Shown: positions 1-8,028 of the stretch, piece after piece
How the letters are laid out: each line of letters opens with the position of its first letter
Numbering within the stretch: the stretch's first letter is position 1
Assembly (NCBI RefSeq): GCF_900105135.1
Contig: NZ_LT629741.1
Span: forward strand, 1,736,001 to 1,800,000
Source of the DNA: Gramella sp. MAR_2010_147
GTDB lineage: Bacteria; Bacteroidota; Bacteroidia; Flavobacteriales; Flavobacteriaceae
Length of the DNA: 64,000 nt
Reading direction: 5' to 3'
Position numbers and translations under genes: made by a program
The notes under the pieces: generated by a model
The model's database searches: none
Told to the model about the DNA's origin: nothing
Seen by the model: the letters and a program-made list of their open reading frames with translations, nothing else

Positions 1-8
1 AGTTAAAT

Positions 9-350
9 CTAATCTGATTTTAAAATAGAGAAAAGTATAGATTGTATCAGCGACAGTAATAAACTAAAAATAATGGCAATAAACCAGCCATCTACATCAA
101 ACCCGCTTACAAAACCATCAGCCAGGAAAATAATGATAGCATTAATTACCAACAAGAATAGCCCTAAGGTAAGAACCGTAACAGGGAGCGTTAAAAGCAC
201 CAATATCGGTTTTACTATAAAGTTTAAAAGAGCCAGAACGATCGCCACAATTATGGCGGTTAAATAGCCATCTACGCTTACCCCTGGAAGAAGCTTGGCC
301 AGGATCACTACTGCGAGTGCAGTTAGCAACAATCTAAGTATAAAATTCAT
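9..350 (-). CDS. Phage holin family IV-like (YvlD-type) small membrane protein
   Basis: The 113-residue protein is almost wholly hydrophobic, with four likely membrane helices (about residues 3-21, 28-45, 55-78 and 87-109) and a KPIL motif after the second helix. This matches the PF04020 / YvlD family, which is named after holins but is found on ordinary chromosomes with no proven lytic role. It starts at an ATG and follows the terminator of the gene upstream, so it is probably transcribed alone. No phage genes lie nearby, so a prophage origin is unlikely. The family call is good; the function is unknown. Confidence 0.8.
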   Translation of the reverse strand: MNFILRLLLTALAVVILAKLLPGVSVDGYLTAIIVAIVLALLNFIVKPILVLLTLPVTVLTLGLFLLVINAIIIFLADGFVSGFDVDGWFIAIIFSLLLSLIQSILFSILKSD

Positions 351-383
351 GATTTTTAATATTGGTTATGAGTAAAGTTGCAA

Positions 384-413
384 AAAAAAGGTCGGGAATT
401 TCCCGACCTTTTT
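384..413 (-). terminator. Rho-independent terminator after the SGNH lipoprotein gene
   Basis: A near-perfect inverted repeat of AAAAAGGTCGGGAA and its complement gives a G+C-rich stem, and on the minus strand it ends in a run of T. It lies 25 bases after the stop codon of the SGNH gene and before the start of the holin-like gene. Confidence 0.85.
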
Positions 414-437
414 AAATTTTATAGCAATTTTAATATA

Positions 438-1988
438 TTACTGCACTTCATTATTTAAGGTAATCGTACCATAACTTCCAACATCCACCGCAGGAACATC
501 AGCACCATAGGTGGTATTAATTCTTTTAATAATCTCGTTAGCAATGACCGCATAACCACGAGGAGTTAAGTGCACGCCATCTAATGAGAAAGCACCTCCC
601 GAAACAAAAGTTGAAGAAATTGGCACTCCTTCATAAACAAGACCCCCATCAGAATCAATTAGACCTAATAAGGAATTCGCATCCACATAAGCCAGTGAAT
701 ATTGCTGAGCTATAGAATTTATAGCCGCATTGTATCTCTGGGTCACTTCAGAAATCAAAGTTTGTTCAGTAGAAGTTAACACATGCTGATCACCTAGCGG
801 AACAGAAACACCATTAATAAGCATAGGATTATCGTTAACTGTAGTTCCAATGAATGATGACGAAGTAAGTGGTATAAGATCTGAAGGAGTAGTCTGTCTT
901 AGTTGTCCCAGCAAACCGGCGGTTTGAGGATCCAGGTTAAACGGAGGCTGTTGTAAAATCCCAGATACATTAGTTAAATCTTCATCAACAAGAGTTACAA
1001 AGTTCTGTGGGCCTTCAGCAAAAGTGATCTTTCTGCTATTTGCTTCTTCCGGAGTTATTACTCCCGCCTGAGCCAGACCAGGTAAAATTTGAGTATTATA
1101 TGCACCAAACTGAGCATTTAAAGCACCAGCAGTTGCGGCATCAAGAGGAATTGGATTTACCGGAACTACCTTGAAAAATGGTATATCTGCTACATCCGGG
1201 ATATTGATCAACACTCCTTCAGCTCCATTCTCACCTCCAGCCAACTCGCTTACGATAGAATTATAGACAAAAGAAAAAGCATTAGCATCTGTTATATCAT
1301 TCGGCCCGTACTGAGTGAAATCTGTATTATTTTCCTGATACACCCCTACGCCACCAGAAGTAGCATAGCTTAGTACATCATTATTACCAATCCATAAAGT
1401 AAAGAAGGTTGGATCTTGAGCTAACGCATCAGCAAGTACCGTTGCATTGTCTGAAGAAGCAAATCGCGCAAAATAAGGATTCGCTGCGCCTGAAGGTACA
1501 CCAGCAACATTTCCGTAACCTGGAGCAAGTAAATGATAAGATTTAGCACCCGGAACTCCCATATTATTAAAAGGACCTGCCAATTTATTAGTAATATCTG
1601 TCGTTGGAGCTGCACCTGTATACCTTGCCGGAGCAGGACTTCCATTTGCCCCTACCGCAAGAACAAACCTGTTTTCAGCAATCTGGGTTCCTCCTAAAAG
1701 AAGACCACCCGTATTATCATCTACTAAAGGCTGTGTAAAGTCATTTGTTTCCTGGGTTAGCGCAAATTTACTTGCAAGAATATTAGGATATGAGTTTTGT
1801 TGCCCTGTAATATAAAGAGCTCCATCAGCATAACCGGCAGTTAAGGAATTCCCCAATGCTACATAGTTAGAAAAATCTGCTTCCCCATTACTATAAACTC
1901 CTCCGTCTTCAATTGGATTTTCTAATTCCGGCTCACAAGAAACAACTCCCAAAGCAAGAATAGCTATATATTTAAAATAGTTTTTCAT
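438..1988 (-). CDS. SGNH/GDSL-family lipoprotein hydrolase
   Basis: The protein has 516 residues. It begins with a lipoprotein signal ending in GVVSC (Cys18), so it is probably anchored to the outer membrane. The SGNH hydrolase blocks are visible: block I as GNSLTAG (Ser48), an Asn block in WIGNNDVL, and a C-terminal DGVHLTPRG carrying the catalytic Asp and His. Enzymes of this kind are esterases or lipases; the substrate is not known. A TTG six bases upstream would extend the frame, but the ATG at 1988 gives a normal signal peptide. It sits 7 bases after the FadL-like gene, and this pairing suggests joint handling of a lipid or ester. Confidence 0.85.
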   Translation of the reverse strand: MKNYFKYIAILALGVVSCEPELENPIEDGGVYSNGEADFSNYVALGNSLTAGYADGALYITGQQNSYPNILASKFALTQETNDFTQPLVDDNTGGLLLGGTQIAENRFVLAVGANGSPAPARYTGAAPTTDITNKLAGPFNNMGVPGAKSYHLLAPGYGNVAGVPSGAANPYFARFASSDNATVLADALAQDPTFFTLWIGNNDVLSYATSGGVGVYQENNTDFTQYGPNDITDANAFSFVYNSIVSELAGGENGAEGVLINIPDVADIPFFKVVPVNPIPLDAATAGALNAQFGAYNTQILPGLAQAGVITPEEANSRKITFAEGPQNFVTLVDEDLTNVSGILQQPPFNLDPQTAGLLGQLRQTTPSDLIPLTSSSFIGTTVNDNPMLINGVSVPLGDQHVLTSTEQTLISEVTQRYNAAINSIAQQYSLAYVDANSLLGLIDSDGGLVYEGVPISSTFVSGGAFSLDGVHLTPRGYAVIANEIIKRINTTYGADVPAVDVGSYGTITLNNEVQ

Positions 1989-1995
1989 CGTCAAA

Positions 1996-3246
1996 TTATA
2001 TTTTAATAGTTACACCTAAACCTGGTACAAATGCACTGGACTTGTAAGTTCCTTCAAAAGGTACATTCTGTCCGTTTTCCTGATAAAAATCATAAGACTC
2101 ATCGATCTCCTTGAACTTACTATAAAGAAAAGAAGCATCAATCGCCACATTATCGGTTACATTTACTGAAAGACCTCCAGTGAAATTATTCGAGTCATTC
2201 CTTGGAGTTTCAGGAGCGAAGTACCCTGATTGTACTGGTGATTCATCAAAATAATATCCAGCTCTTAGCGTAAACATATCGTTTGCGGTATACTGCGCCC
2301 CAAATCTATATATTGAAGAGTCCTCATAATTTCTGGGATTCACAGAATCTGGAGTTCCTTCCGCAGCAAAATCTACATCTAAAGATTCATAAACACTCCA
2401 GAATGTACGGTTGTAATCAAAAGCAAATAACCATTTGTCATTTAATTGATACGAGGCACCTACAGTTAACTCAGCAGGAAGAGGTAGTTCCGCATCAAAA
2501 GTTGTATCAGGAAAAGAAGTTAATGGAGAGTTAGGAATATTTTCAAAATCTGCTTCCCCATCTTCAGCCTTTACAATAATTTCTGAACGATAATTCACCC
2601 CAATATTCAAACTATCTATAGGACTCCACATAGCACCAGCCGACCATCCCCAGGCACTCACTCCTGAAGCATCTACAGTAACATTAGAACGGTTTCCCTC
2701 AAGATCTGTAAGTGTTCTAGTCAGGTTTCTATTGAAGTTAACTGAACCACTTACGTAGATAGGTCCACCACCTACAGAAAGATTTTCGCTAATTTTATAC
2801 GAACCTAACGCCTGCACATAAATAGCAGATAAAGAAATATCATTAATAAGATGAGACCCTGCCCAATCTTTTTCCCATTCAACTGAACTTCCATAAGGCG
2901 TATACGCAGCCAGACCCACACTAAATTTATCACTTAACTTATAAGAGAAGTAAGCATAAAAGGGAGTTCCCACAGGACTATCTGTTCTTGCCATTTGTCC
3001 AAATTCTTCATTTTGCCATACCACATCAGAGAATACAGCACTCACACCCACAGCAGCATTGATCTTGTTTTCAAGAAACACCAATCCAGCAGGATTAAAA
3101 AAGGCCAATTCTGCATTGTTAACTACAGCAACACCTGTATGCCCCATCGCCAGTCCTCGTTGACCTTGTAGACTTACCCTGTAACCACCGGCATACGTTG
3201 TAGCGCCAGCCAAAAGAAACAGGCCAAGTAAAAATAATTTTTTCAT
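1996..3246 (-). CDS. OmpP1/FadL/TodX family outer-membrane transporter
   Basis: The protein has 416 residues: a Sec signal peptide (about 1-19, ending TTYA), a conserved N-terminal hatch-like segment with GLAMGHTGVA and ELAFFNPAGL, and then alternating strands of a 14-stranded-type beta barrel. FadL proteins let long-chain fatty acids and other hydrophobic molecules cross the outer membrane. It is the first gene of a pair with the SGNH lipoprotein and has its own promoter at 3291-3320. The substrate cannot be read from sequence. The hydrolase partner would fit release of fatty acids from esters followed by uptake. Confidence 0.87.
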   Translation of the reverse strand: MKKLFLLGLFLLAGATTYAGGYRVSLQGQRGLAMGHTGVAVVNNAELAFFNPAGLVFLENKINAAVGVSAVFSDVVWQNEEFGQMARTDSPVGTPFYAYFSYKLSDKFSVGLAAYTPYGSSVEWEKDWAGSHLINDISLSAIYVQALGSYKISENLSVGGGPIYVSGSVNFNRNLTRTLTDLEGNRSNVTVDASGVSAWGWSAGAMWSPIDSLNIGVNYRSEIIVKAEDGEADFENIPNSPLTSFPDTTFDAELPLPAELTVGASYQLNDKWLFAFDYNRTFWSVYESLDVDFAAEGTPDSVNPRNYEDSSIYRFGAQYTANDMFTLRAGYYFDESPVQSGYFAPETPRNDSNNFTGGLSVNVTDNVAIDASFLYSKFKEIDESYDFYQENGQNVPFEGTYKSSAFVPGLGVTIKI

Positions 3247-3290
3247 AATAAGAGTAGGATTTTATTTAACATATCTTAAAAATCTAGTTT

Positions 3291-3320
3291 CAAAAATAGC
3301 ACAAAATAGATATTATGCAA
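3291..3320 (-). promoter_or_regulatory. Bacteroidota promoter for the FadL-SGNH pair
   Basis: Read on the minus strand, TTG (3320-3318) is followed after 19 bases by TATTTTTG (3298-3291), which fits the TTG-N17-19-TAnnTTTG consensus of the Bacteroidota primary sigma factor. The expected start of transcription leaves a leader of about 40 bases before the ATG. Confidence 0.65.
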
Positions 3321-3333
3321 CATATTGTCACAT

Positions 3334-3355
3334 TTTATTATGCATACATAATAAA
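3334..3355. promoter_or_regulatory. A+T-rich 9-bp inverted repeat upstream of the FadL promoter
   Basis: TTTATTATG, the spacer CATA, and CATAATAAA form a perfect 9-bp inverted repeat. It lies 12 bases after the stop of the hydrolase gene and 13 bases upstream of the FadL-gene -33 element. It could be a weak terminator for pdxJ-hydrolase or an operator for the FadL pair; the sequence does not decide. Confidence 0.4.
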
Positions 3356-3367
3356 TTTAGAAAGATT

Positions 3368-4129
3368 TTAAACAAATCGAATTACAGCTTCATAGAAGTC
3401 CTTCATATTTTCAGCATGTACCCAATGCCCGGATTTCGCGATGGTTTCAATTTTAGCTTCAGGGAAATGTTGCCGGATCAAAGGTTCTTCTTCTTTTGTG
3501 ATATAATTTGAAAGTTCTCCATTTATAAACAAAACAGGACCTTCATAAACAGCCTCCTGCGGAAGTGCTCTCCCAACCTGTTCTATATTTGCCTTTAGAA
3601 CATCCAGGTTTATCCTTAATGAAAGTTTTTCTTTTGTTTTCCAGTAAAGATTTTTCAAAAGAAACAGCCTTACACCGGTTTCTGGAATATAATCTTCAAG
3701 AAAATCTTCAGCTTCTCCCCTGGAAGTTAGATTTGCCTCATCAAGTGCCGTAAGACCTTTCAATATTTGTTGATGATGAGGAGCATAATATTTAGGTGCA
3801 ATATCTACCACAATGAGTTTCTTTACCATATCCTGATTTTCACAAGCCAACAACATGGCTGTTTTTCCACCCATAGAATGCCCTAGAAGCACCACCTCTC
3901 CTAAATCGTGATCATTGCAATATTCAACAACATCGTTTGCCATCAACTCGTAAGAAAACTCCTCACTATGTGGACTTTTTCCATGATTTCTCTGATCTAT
4001 TAAATGAACCTGAAAACCTTCTTCTGCAAATTTCTTCCCCAGGGTTTTCCAGTTATCACTCATTCCCAGAAACCCATGGAGGATTATTAAAGGTTCACCT
4101 TCTCCTAATATTAATGAATGTAATTTCAT
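3368..4129 (-). CDS. Alpha/beta-fold hydrolase (YbfF-like esterase)
   Basis: The protein has 253 residues and no signal peptide, so it is cytoplasmic. The oxyanion motif HGFLG (19-23), the nucleophile elbow GHSMGG (Ser85) and the catalytic His235 in SGHWVH are all present. Overall layout and length match the YbfF family of short-chain esterases. Its ATG directly follows the stop codon of pdxJ (TAAATG), so the two are cotranscribed. The substrate is unknown, and the link to vitamin B6 synthesis may be only positional. Confidence 0.85.
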   Translation of the reverse strand: MKLHSLILGEGEPLIILHGFLGMSDNWKTLGKKFAEEGFQVHLIDQRNHGKSPHSEEFSYELMANDVVEYCNDHDLGEVVLLGHSMGGKTAMLLACENQDMVKKLIVVDIAPKYYAPHHQQILKGLTALDEANLTSRGEAEDFLEDYIPETGVRLFLLKNLYWKTKEKLSLRINLDVLKANIEQVGRALPQEAVYEGPVLFINGELSNYITKEEEPLIRQHFPEAKIETIAKSGHWVHAENMKDFYEAVIRFV

Positions 4130-4843
4130 TTATTTTAACAGGTTTAAATATTGTTGAATCGTTTTCTCCAGACCAAGATAAAGCGCTTCCGAAATCAGAG
4201 CATGCCCTATGGAAACCTCAGCGAGATGAGGCACATTTTCTTTAAAGAATTTGATATTTTTCAATGAAAGGTCATGTCCTGCATTAATTCCCAGCCCAAG
4301 TGTATGAGCGAGCTTAGCACAATCAGTATAGGATTGCGCGGCATTTTCATTTCCATTTGCGTATTCTACCGCAAAACTTTCAGTATATAGTTCGATCCTA
4401 TCGGTACCGGTTTTAGCCGCTCCCTCGATGATATTCTTATCTGGATCTACAAAGATAGATGTTCTTATTCCGTTGTTCTTAAACTCAGAAATTACCTCTC
4501 TTAAATAATCCTTATATTTTATGGTATCCCAACCCGCATTGGAGGTGATGGCATCTTCAGCATCCGGAACCAGCGTAACCTGAGCGGGCTTAACTTCTAA
4601 CACCAGATCTATAAATTGCTGAATAGGTTTTCCTTCAATATTAAATTCTGTTGTAAGTATTGGTTTTAACTCACGCGCATCTGCATATCGTATATGTCTT
4701 TCATCTGGTCGTGGATGCACCGTGATCCCTTCAGCTCCAAAAGCCTCAATATTTTTAGCGGCTTCAATCACATTGGGAACATCCCCACCACGCGCATTTC
4801 TTAAAGTTGCGATCTTATTTATATTTACGCTTAATTTCGTCAT
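4130..4843 (-). CDS. pdxJ: Pyridoxine 5'-phosphate synthase
   Basis: PdxJ condenses 3-amino-2-oxopropyl phosphate with 1-deoxy-D-xylulose 5-phosphate to make pyridoxine 5'-phosphate. The protein has 237 residues, the normal length. It shows the N-terminal [29 protein letters not shown] with His43 and His50, and the C-terminal [12 protein letters not shown] phosphate-binding loop. The start is an ATG placed sensibly downstream of a consensus promoter, and an alpha/beta hydrolase gene follows without a gap. Confidence 0.96.
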   Translation of the reverse strand: MTKLSVNINKIATLRNARGGDVPNVIEAAKNIEAFGAEGITVHPRPDERHIRYADARELKPILTTEFNIEGKPIQQFIDLVLEVKPAQVTLVPDAEDAITSNAGWDTIKYKDYLREVISEFKNNGIRTSIFVDPDKNIIEGAAKTGTDRIELYTESFAVEYANGNENAAQSYTDCAKLAHTLGLGINAGHDLSLKNIKFFKENVPHLAEVSIGHALISEALYLGLEKTIQQYLNLLK

Positions 4844-4862
4844 TAGTGCTTCATTTTATTAA

Positions 4863-4890
4863 CAAAAATACAAAGTGCAGTCTGCTTCAA
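4863..4890 (-). promoter_or_regulatory. Bacteroidota promoter for pdxJ
   Basis: On the minus strand TTG (4890-4888), a 17-base spacer and TATTTTTG (4870-4863) match the consensus exactly. The -7 box lies about 20 bases before the pdxJ ATG. The region is divergent with the CBS-domain gene, for which no equally clear promoter is seen. Confidence 0.7.
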
Positions 4891-4933
4891 TGAATTTTAT
4901 TTTGATTAATTTGCATTAAAGGAATAGATAACA

Positions 4934-5590
4934 ATGAGTTTGAAAGAGTATATATTGAATGATGTAGAGATTATTAATCTTTCTGAAAAAGTTGGGGAAG
5001 TCCAAAAATTTTTCAATCAATTAACCTTTACGCATCTGCCCGTGGAAAACGACGGAGTTTATATTGGATGTATTTCAGAAAACGATGTGCGATGTTTTGA
5101 AAATGGCAAAACACTGGAAGATTATAGATATGCCCTTGAGGGATTTTATGTAACCGAAAGTAATTACTGGCTGGATAGCCTGGAGGCTTTTGCCCAGAAC
5201 AATTCTAATATTCTTCCGGTTCTGGATGACGATAATTTATATGTGGGATATGTTGAATTAAACGAGATGATATCCCTTTTTAAGGAAACCCCTTTTTTAC
5301 ACGAACCAGGAAATATTCTGGTTATAGAAAAAGCCTTTAAAGATTATACTTTTGGAGAAGTTAGCCAGATTGTAGAATCTAATAACGCACATCTTTTAGG
5401 CGCTTTTGTATCGAAGATTGAAAATGATATGGCAGAGATCACCTTAAAAATAACCCCTTCTGGCATGAATGAGATCATACAGGCATTTAGGAGATATGGA
5501 TATATCATCATCTCGGAACACCAGGAGGATACATTTAATAAGAACCTGAAGGATCGCTCGAAATATCTCGACAAATACCTGAATATTTAA
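4934..5590 (+). CDS. CBS-domain protein
   Basis: The protein has 218 residues. Two CBS motifs can be traced in the first half (about 10-60 and 75-130), with FTHLPVENDGVYIG and NILPVLDDDNLYVGYV as typical strand-turn elements. The second half resembles the ACT-like regulatory region of AcuB-type proteins. CBS pairs usually bind adenine nucleotides and act as energy sensors. The gene ends 3 bases before nadK, so it is probably cotranscribed with NAD kinase; a role in sensing nucleotides for that enzyme is plausible but is inference. Confidence 0.8.
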   Translation: MSLKEYILNDVEIINLSEKVGEVQKFFNQLTFTHLPVENDGVYIGCISENDVRCFENGKTLEDYRYALEGFYVTESNYWLDSLEAFAQNNSNILPVLDDDNLYVGYVELNEMISLFKETPFLHEPGNILVIEKAFKDYTFGEVSQIVESNNAHLLGAFVSKIENDMAEITLKITPSGMNEIIQAFRRYGYIIISEHQEDTFNKNLKDRSKYLDKYLNI

Positions 5591-5593
5591 TTT

Positions 5594-6478
5594 ATGAAAA
5601 TAGGCATTTACGGTCAGTTTTACCACACCAATGCAGCTCAGTATATCGGTCAGCTTCTTGAATTGCTAGACCAGAAAAACATAGAAGTATTTATTGAGGA
5701 AGACTTTCTTAAACTTATTCACAGCAACAACAACATTGAAAAAGATTACAAGCATTTTAGCGCCTTTGAGGAGCTGGATAATTCTTTTGATCTGTTTTTT
5801 TGCATTGGCGGGGACGGGACGATCTTAAAATCTATCAATTACATTAGAAACCTAAACATTCCAATTGTCGGGATCAACACCGGGAGATTAGGCTTTCTTG
5901 CTACTATTCAAAAAGAACAAATTGAAAGCACGCTGGTGGACATACTTGAAAAGAAATTCAGTCTTTCTCCCAGGTCTGTTTTAACTATAGAAACAAATCC
6001 AAAAAGTTATGATCCTGTATTTTCTCATATTGCTTTGAATGAAATTGCAGTAAGCAGAAAAAACACCACTTCCATGATCACCGTAGACACCTGGCTGGAT
6101 GACCAGTACCTCACCTCGTATTGGGCAGACGGATTAATAATCTCAACTCCCACAGGTTCTACAGGTTACTCCCTAAGTTGCGGCGGACCGGTTATCACAC
6201 CAGATGCAGATTCCCTGGTGATCACACCCATTGCACCGCATAACCTGAACGCACGACCTCTGGTTATAAAAGATCACACCAGTATAAAATTAAAAGTTTC
6301 AGGAAGAGGAAAAGAACATTTGGTTTCTATGGATTCTCGAATTGCCACTCTTGAAAATGACACTGAGATCATTATTAAAAAAGCACCCTACACCATAAAT
6401 TTCGTAGAATTACAGGGAGACAGCTTTCTTAACACCCTTAGAAAAAAACTTCTATGGGGAGAAGACAAGCGTAATTAA
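5594..6478 (+). CDS. nadK: NAD kinase
   Basis: NadK phosphorylates NAD to NADP. The 294-residue protein carries the diagnostic GGDGT motif (72-76), NTGRLGFLA, and the NE/D segment ALNEIAVSRK, followed by the glycine-rich TPTGSTGYSLSCGGP that forms the second NAD-binding domain. Length is normal for bacteria. It follows the CBS protein at 3 bases. The porG promoter begins about 55 bases after its stop, so porG onward can be transcribed separately. Confidence 0.95.
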   Translation: MKIGIYGQFYHTNAAQYIGQLLELLDQKNIEVFIEEDFLKLIHSNNNIEKDYKHFSAFEELDNSFDLFFCIGGDGTILKSINYIRNLNIPIVGINTGRLGFLATIQKEQIESTLVDILEKKFSLSPRSVLTIETNPKSYDPVFSHIALNEIAVSRKNTTSMITVDTWLDDQYLTSYWADGLIISTPTGSTGYSLSCGGPVITPDADSLVITPIAPHNLNARPLVIKDHTSIKLKVSGRGKEHLVSMDSRIATLENDTEIIIKKAPYTINFVELQGDSFLNTLRKKLLWGEDKRN

Positions 6479-6532
6479 GCAATAAAACTTTCCAAAAACT
6501 GTTTATACGTATGTACAAATCTGCTCAAATTA

Positions 6533-6561
6533 TTGCAGAGCAACCAGAATTGTTATATTTG
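6533..6561 (+). promoter_or_regulatory. Bacteroidota promoter for the porG-uppS-bamA-ompH cluster
   Basis: TTG at 6533-6535, an 18-base spacer and TATATTTG at 6554-6561 fit the consensus. The ATG of porG lies 17 bases after the -7 box, giving a leader of only about 10 bases. The palindrome ATACGTAT lies at 6505-6512, just upstream of the -33 box, and might be an operator. Confidence 0.7.
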
Positions 6562-6578
6562 CAAACTTTTGAAAACCT

Positions 6579-7280
6579 ATGAGGCACCTAATTGCTTTTG
6601 TATTAATGGCATTTTTAACAACCAGTTCACATTCTCAACAAATTGAGGTTGGAGCTTTTGCCGGCGGTGCAAATTTCATTGGAGATGTTGGAAAAACCAA
6701 CTATATCCTGCCAAACACACCAGTTGGAGGTTTAATTGCAAAATGGAATAGAAGTCCCCGACATGCATTGAGGCTTAGTTTGCTATATGCTAAAATTGCA
6801 GCAGATGATGAAAAATCTGCTGATACCAGAAGACAGCAACGTGGCTATTCTTTTGAAAATACCATTGCTGAGGCTTCTTTGGGATTAGAATTTAATTTTT
6901 TTGAATTTGATCTTACCAATCCGTTGCCCCAAAGCACCCCATATTTATATACGGGTATCACCTATTTCAGGGCAGATCATATTTATCTTGAAAATGGCAG
7001 GGCAAACAATCTGGTAAATCAAAATGGGGCAAACTGGGAGTTTGCGATCCCGATGGTAATGGGTTATAAAGAAGCTGTAACAGAGCATATTATTGGTGCT
7101 ATTGAAATTGGCGCCAGGTATACCCTCACAGATAATTTAGACGGAAGCTGGCCTGAGGAGTACCTTGGAAGAAGAGAGCCAGCTGCCGAATTTGGAAATA
7201 GAAATACAAACGACTGGTATGTTTTTACCGGTATAACATTCACTTTTACTTTTGGGCGAAAGCCATGTTATTGCTTTTAG
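6579..7280 (+). CDS. porG: Type IX secretion protein PorG (DUF6089 family)
   Basis: The protein has 233 residues with a Sec signal (about 1-19) and a small outer-membrane beta barrel built from alternating strands. The segments EVGAFAGGANFIGDVG and GLIAKWNRSPRHALR are typical of DUF6089. PorG is a component of the type IX secretion system in Porphyromonas gingivalis and Flavobacterium. Its place directly before uppS and bamA, followed by two ompH genes, matches my recollection of the P. gingivalis order and strengthens the call. Its stop abuts the uppS start (TAGATG). The last residues, KPCYCF, put two cysteines at the C-terminus. Confidence 0.8.
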   Translation: MRHLIAFVLMAFLTTSSHSQQIEVGAFAGGANFIGDVGKTNYILPNTPVGGLIAKWNRSPRHALRLSLLYAKIAADDEKSADTRRQQRGYSFENTIAEASLGLEFNFFEFDLTNPLPQSTPYLYTGITYFRADHIYLENGRANNLVNQNGANWEFAIPMVMGYKEAVTEHIIGAIEIGARYTLTDNLDGSWPEEYLGRREPAAEFGNRNTNDWYVFTGITFTFTFGRKPCYCF

Positions 7281-8021
7281 ATGAATTATAAAGACAATTT
7301 AAACCTTGATAAATTACCCAAACACATAGCCATTATTATGGATGGTAATGGGCGTTGGGCTAAGCAAAAAGGTTTCCTTAGGGCTTCCGGTCATAAAGAA
7401 GGCACAAAAGCTGTAAGGGATGTTGTTGAAGGTTGTGCTGAAATTGGAGTGAAAAATCTTACACTCTATGCCTTTTCTACAGAGAACTGGAACAGACCAA
7501 AATTAGAGGTTGATACTTTGATGAAGCTCCTGGTTTCTTCCCTGAAGAAAGAGATCAAGACTCTTAAAGATAACAACATAAAACTCAATTGCATAGGTAA
7601 CATCTCCAGCCTCCCGAAGAAAGCCAGAAACGAATTGCTTGATGTAATTGAAAAAACATCAGGCAACACACAAATGACTTTAACCCTTGCTTTAAGTTAT
7701 GGAAGCCGTGAAGAAATAACCAATTGTATTAAGCAAATTGCAACGAAGGTTAAAAGTGAAGAATTATCTGAAGATGCTATTGATGAATCGGTTATAAATG
7801 AGCATCTTTACACCCAAAATTTACCAGATGTGGATCTTTTAATTCGCACCAGTGGTGAACAGCGTATAAGCAACTTCCTTTTATGGCAGATTGCTTATGC
7901 CGAATTGTATTTTACGAAAATCTTATGGCCAGATTACCGAAGGGAAGATCTTTTTGAAGCCATATACAACTATCAAAATAGAGAACGAAGATTTGGAAAA
8001 ACAAGTGAGCAACTCAGTTAG
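7281..8021 (+). CDS. uppS: Isoprenyl (undecaprenyl) diphosphate synthase
   Basis: This cis-prenyltransferase extends farnesyl diphosphate to the C55 lipid carrier for cell-wall and polysaccharide synthesis. The 246-residue protein contains IAIIMDGNGRWAK with the catalytic Asp21, the YAFSTENW motif, and the C-terminal RTSGEQRISNFLLWQ diphosphate-binding segment. It sits inside the porG-uppS-bamA operon and ends 7 bases before the likely bamA start. Confidence 0.96.
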   Translation: MNYKDNLNLDKLPKHIAIIMDGNGRWAKQKGFLRASGHKEGTKAVRDVVEGCAEIGVKNLTLYAFSTENWNRPKLEVDTLMKLLVSSLKKEIKTLKDNNIKLNCIGNISSLPKKARNELLDVIEKTSGNTQMTLTLALSYGSREEITNCIKQIATKVKSEELSEDAIDESVINEHLYTQNLPDVDLLIRTSGEQRISNFLLWQIAYAELYFTKILWPDYRREDLFEAIYNYQNRERRFGKTSEQLS

Positions 8022-8028
8022 TGCATTC

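Noticed and set aside
9..350. Prophage remnant suggested by the holin-like protein
   Set aside because: The family is widespread on chromosomes and no other phage gene, attachment site or repeat lies near.
7891..8028. 46 extra codons upstream of bamA
   Set aside because: They overlap uppS and would put a hydrophilic stretch before the Sec signal. The ATG at 8029 starts the signal peptide directly.
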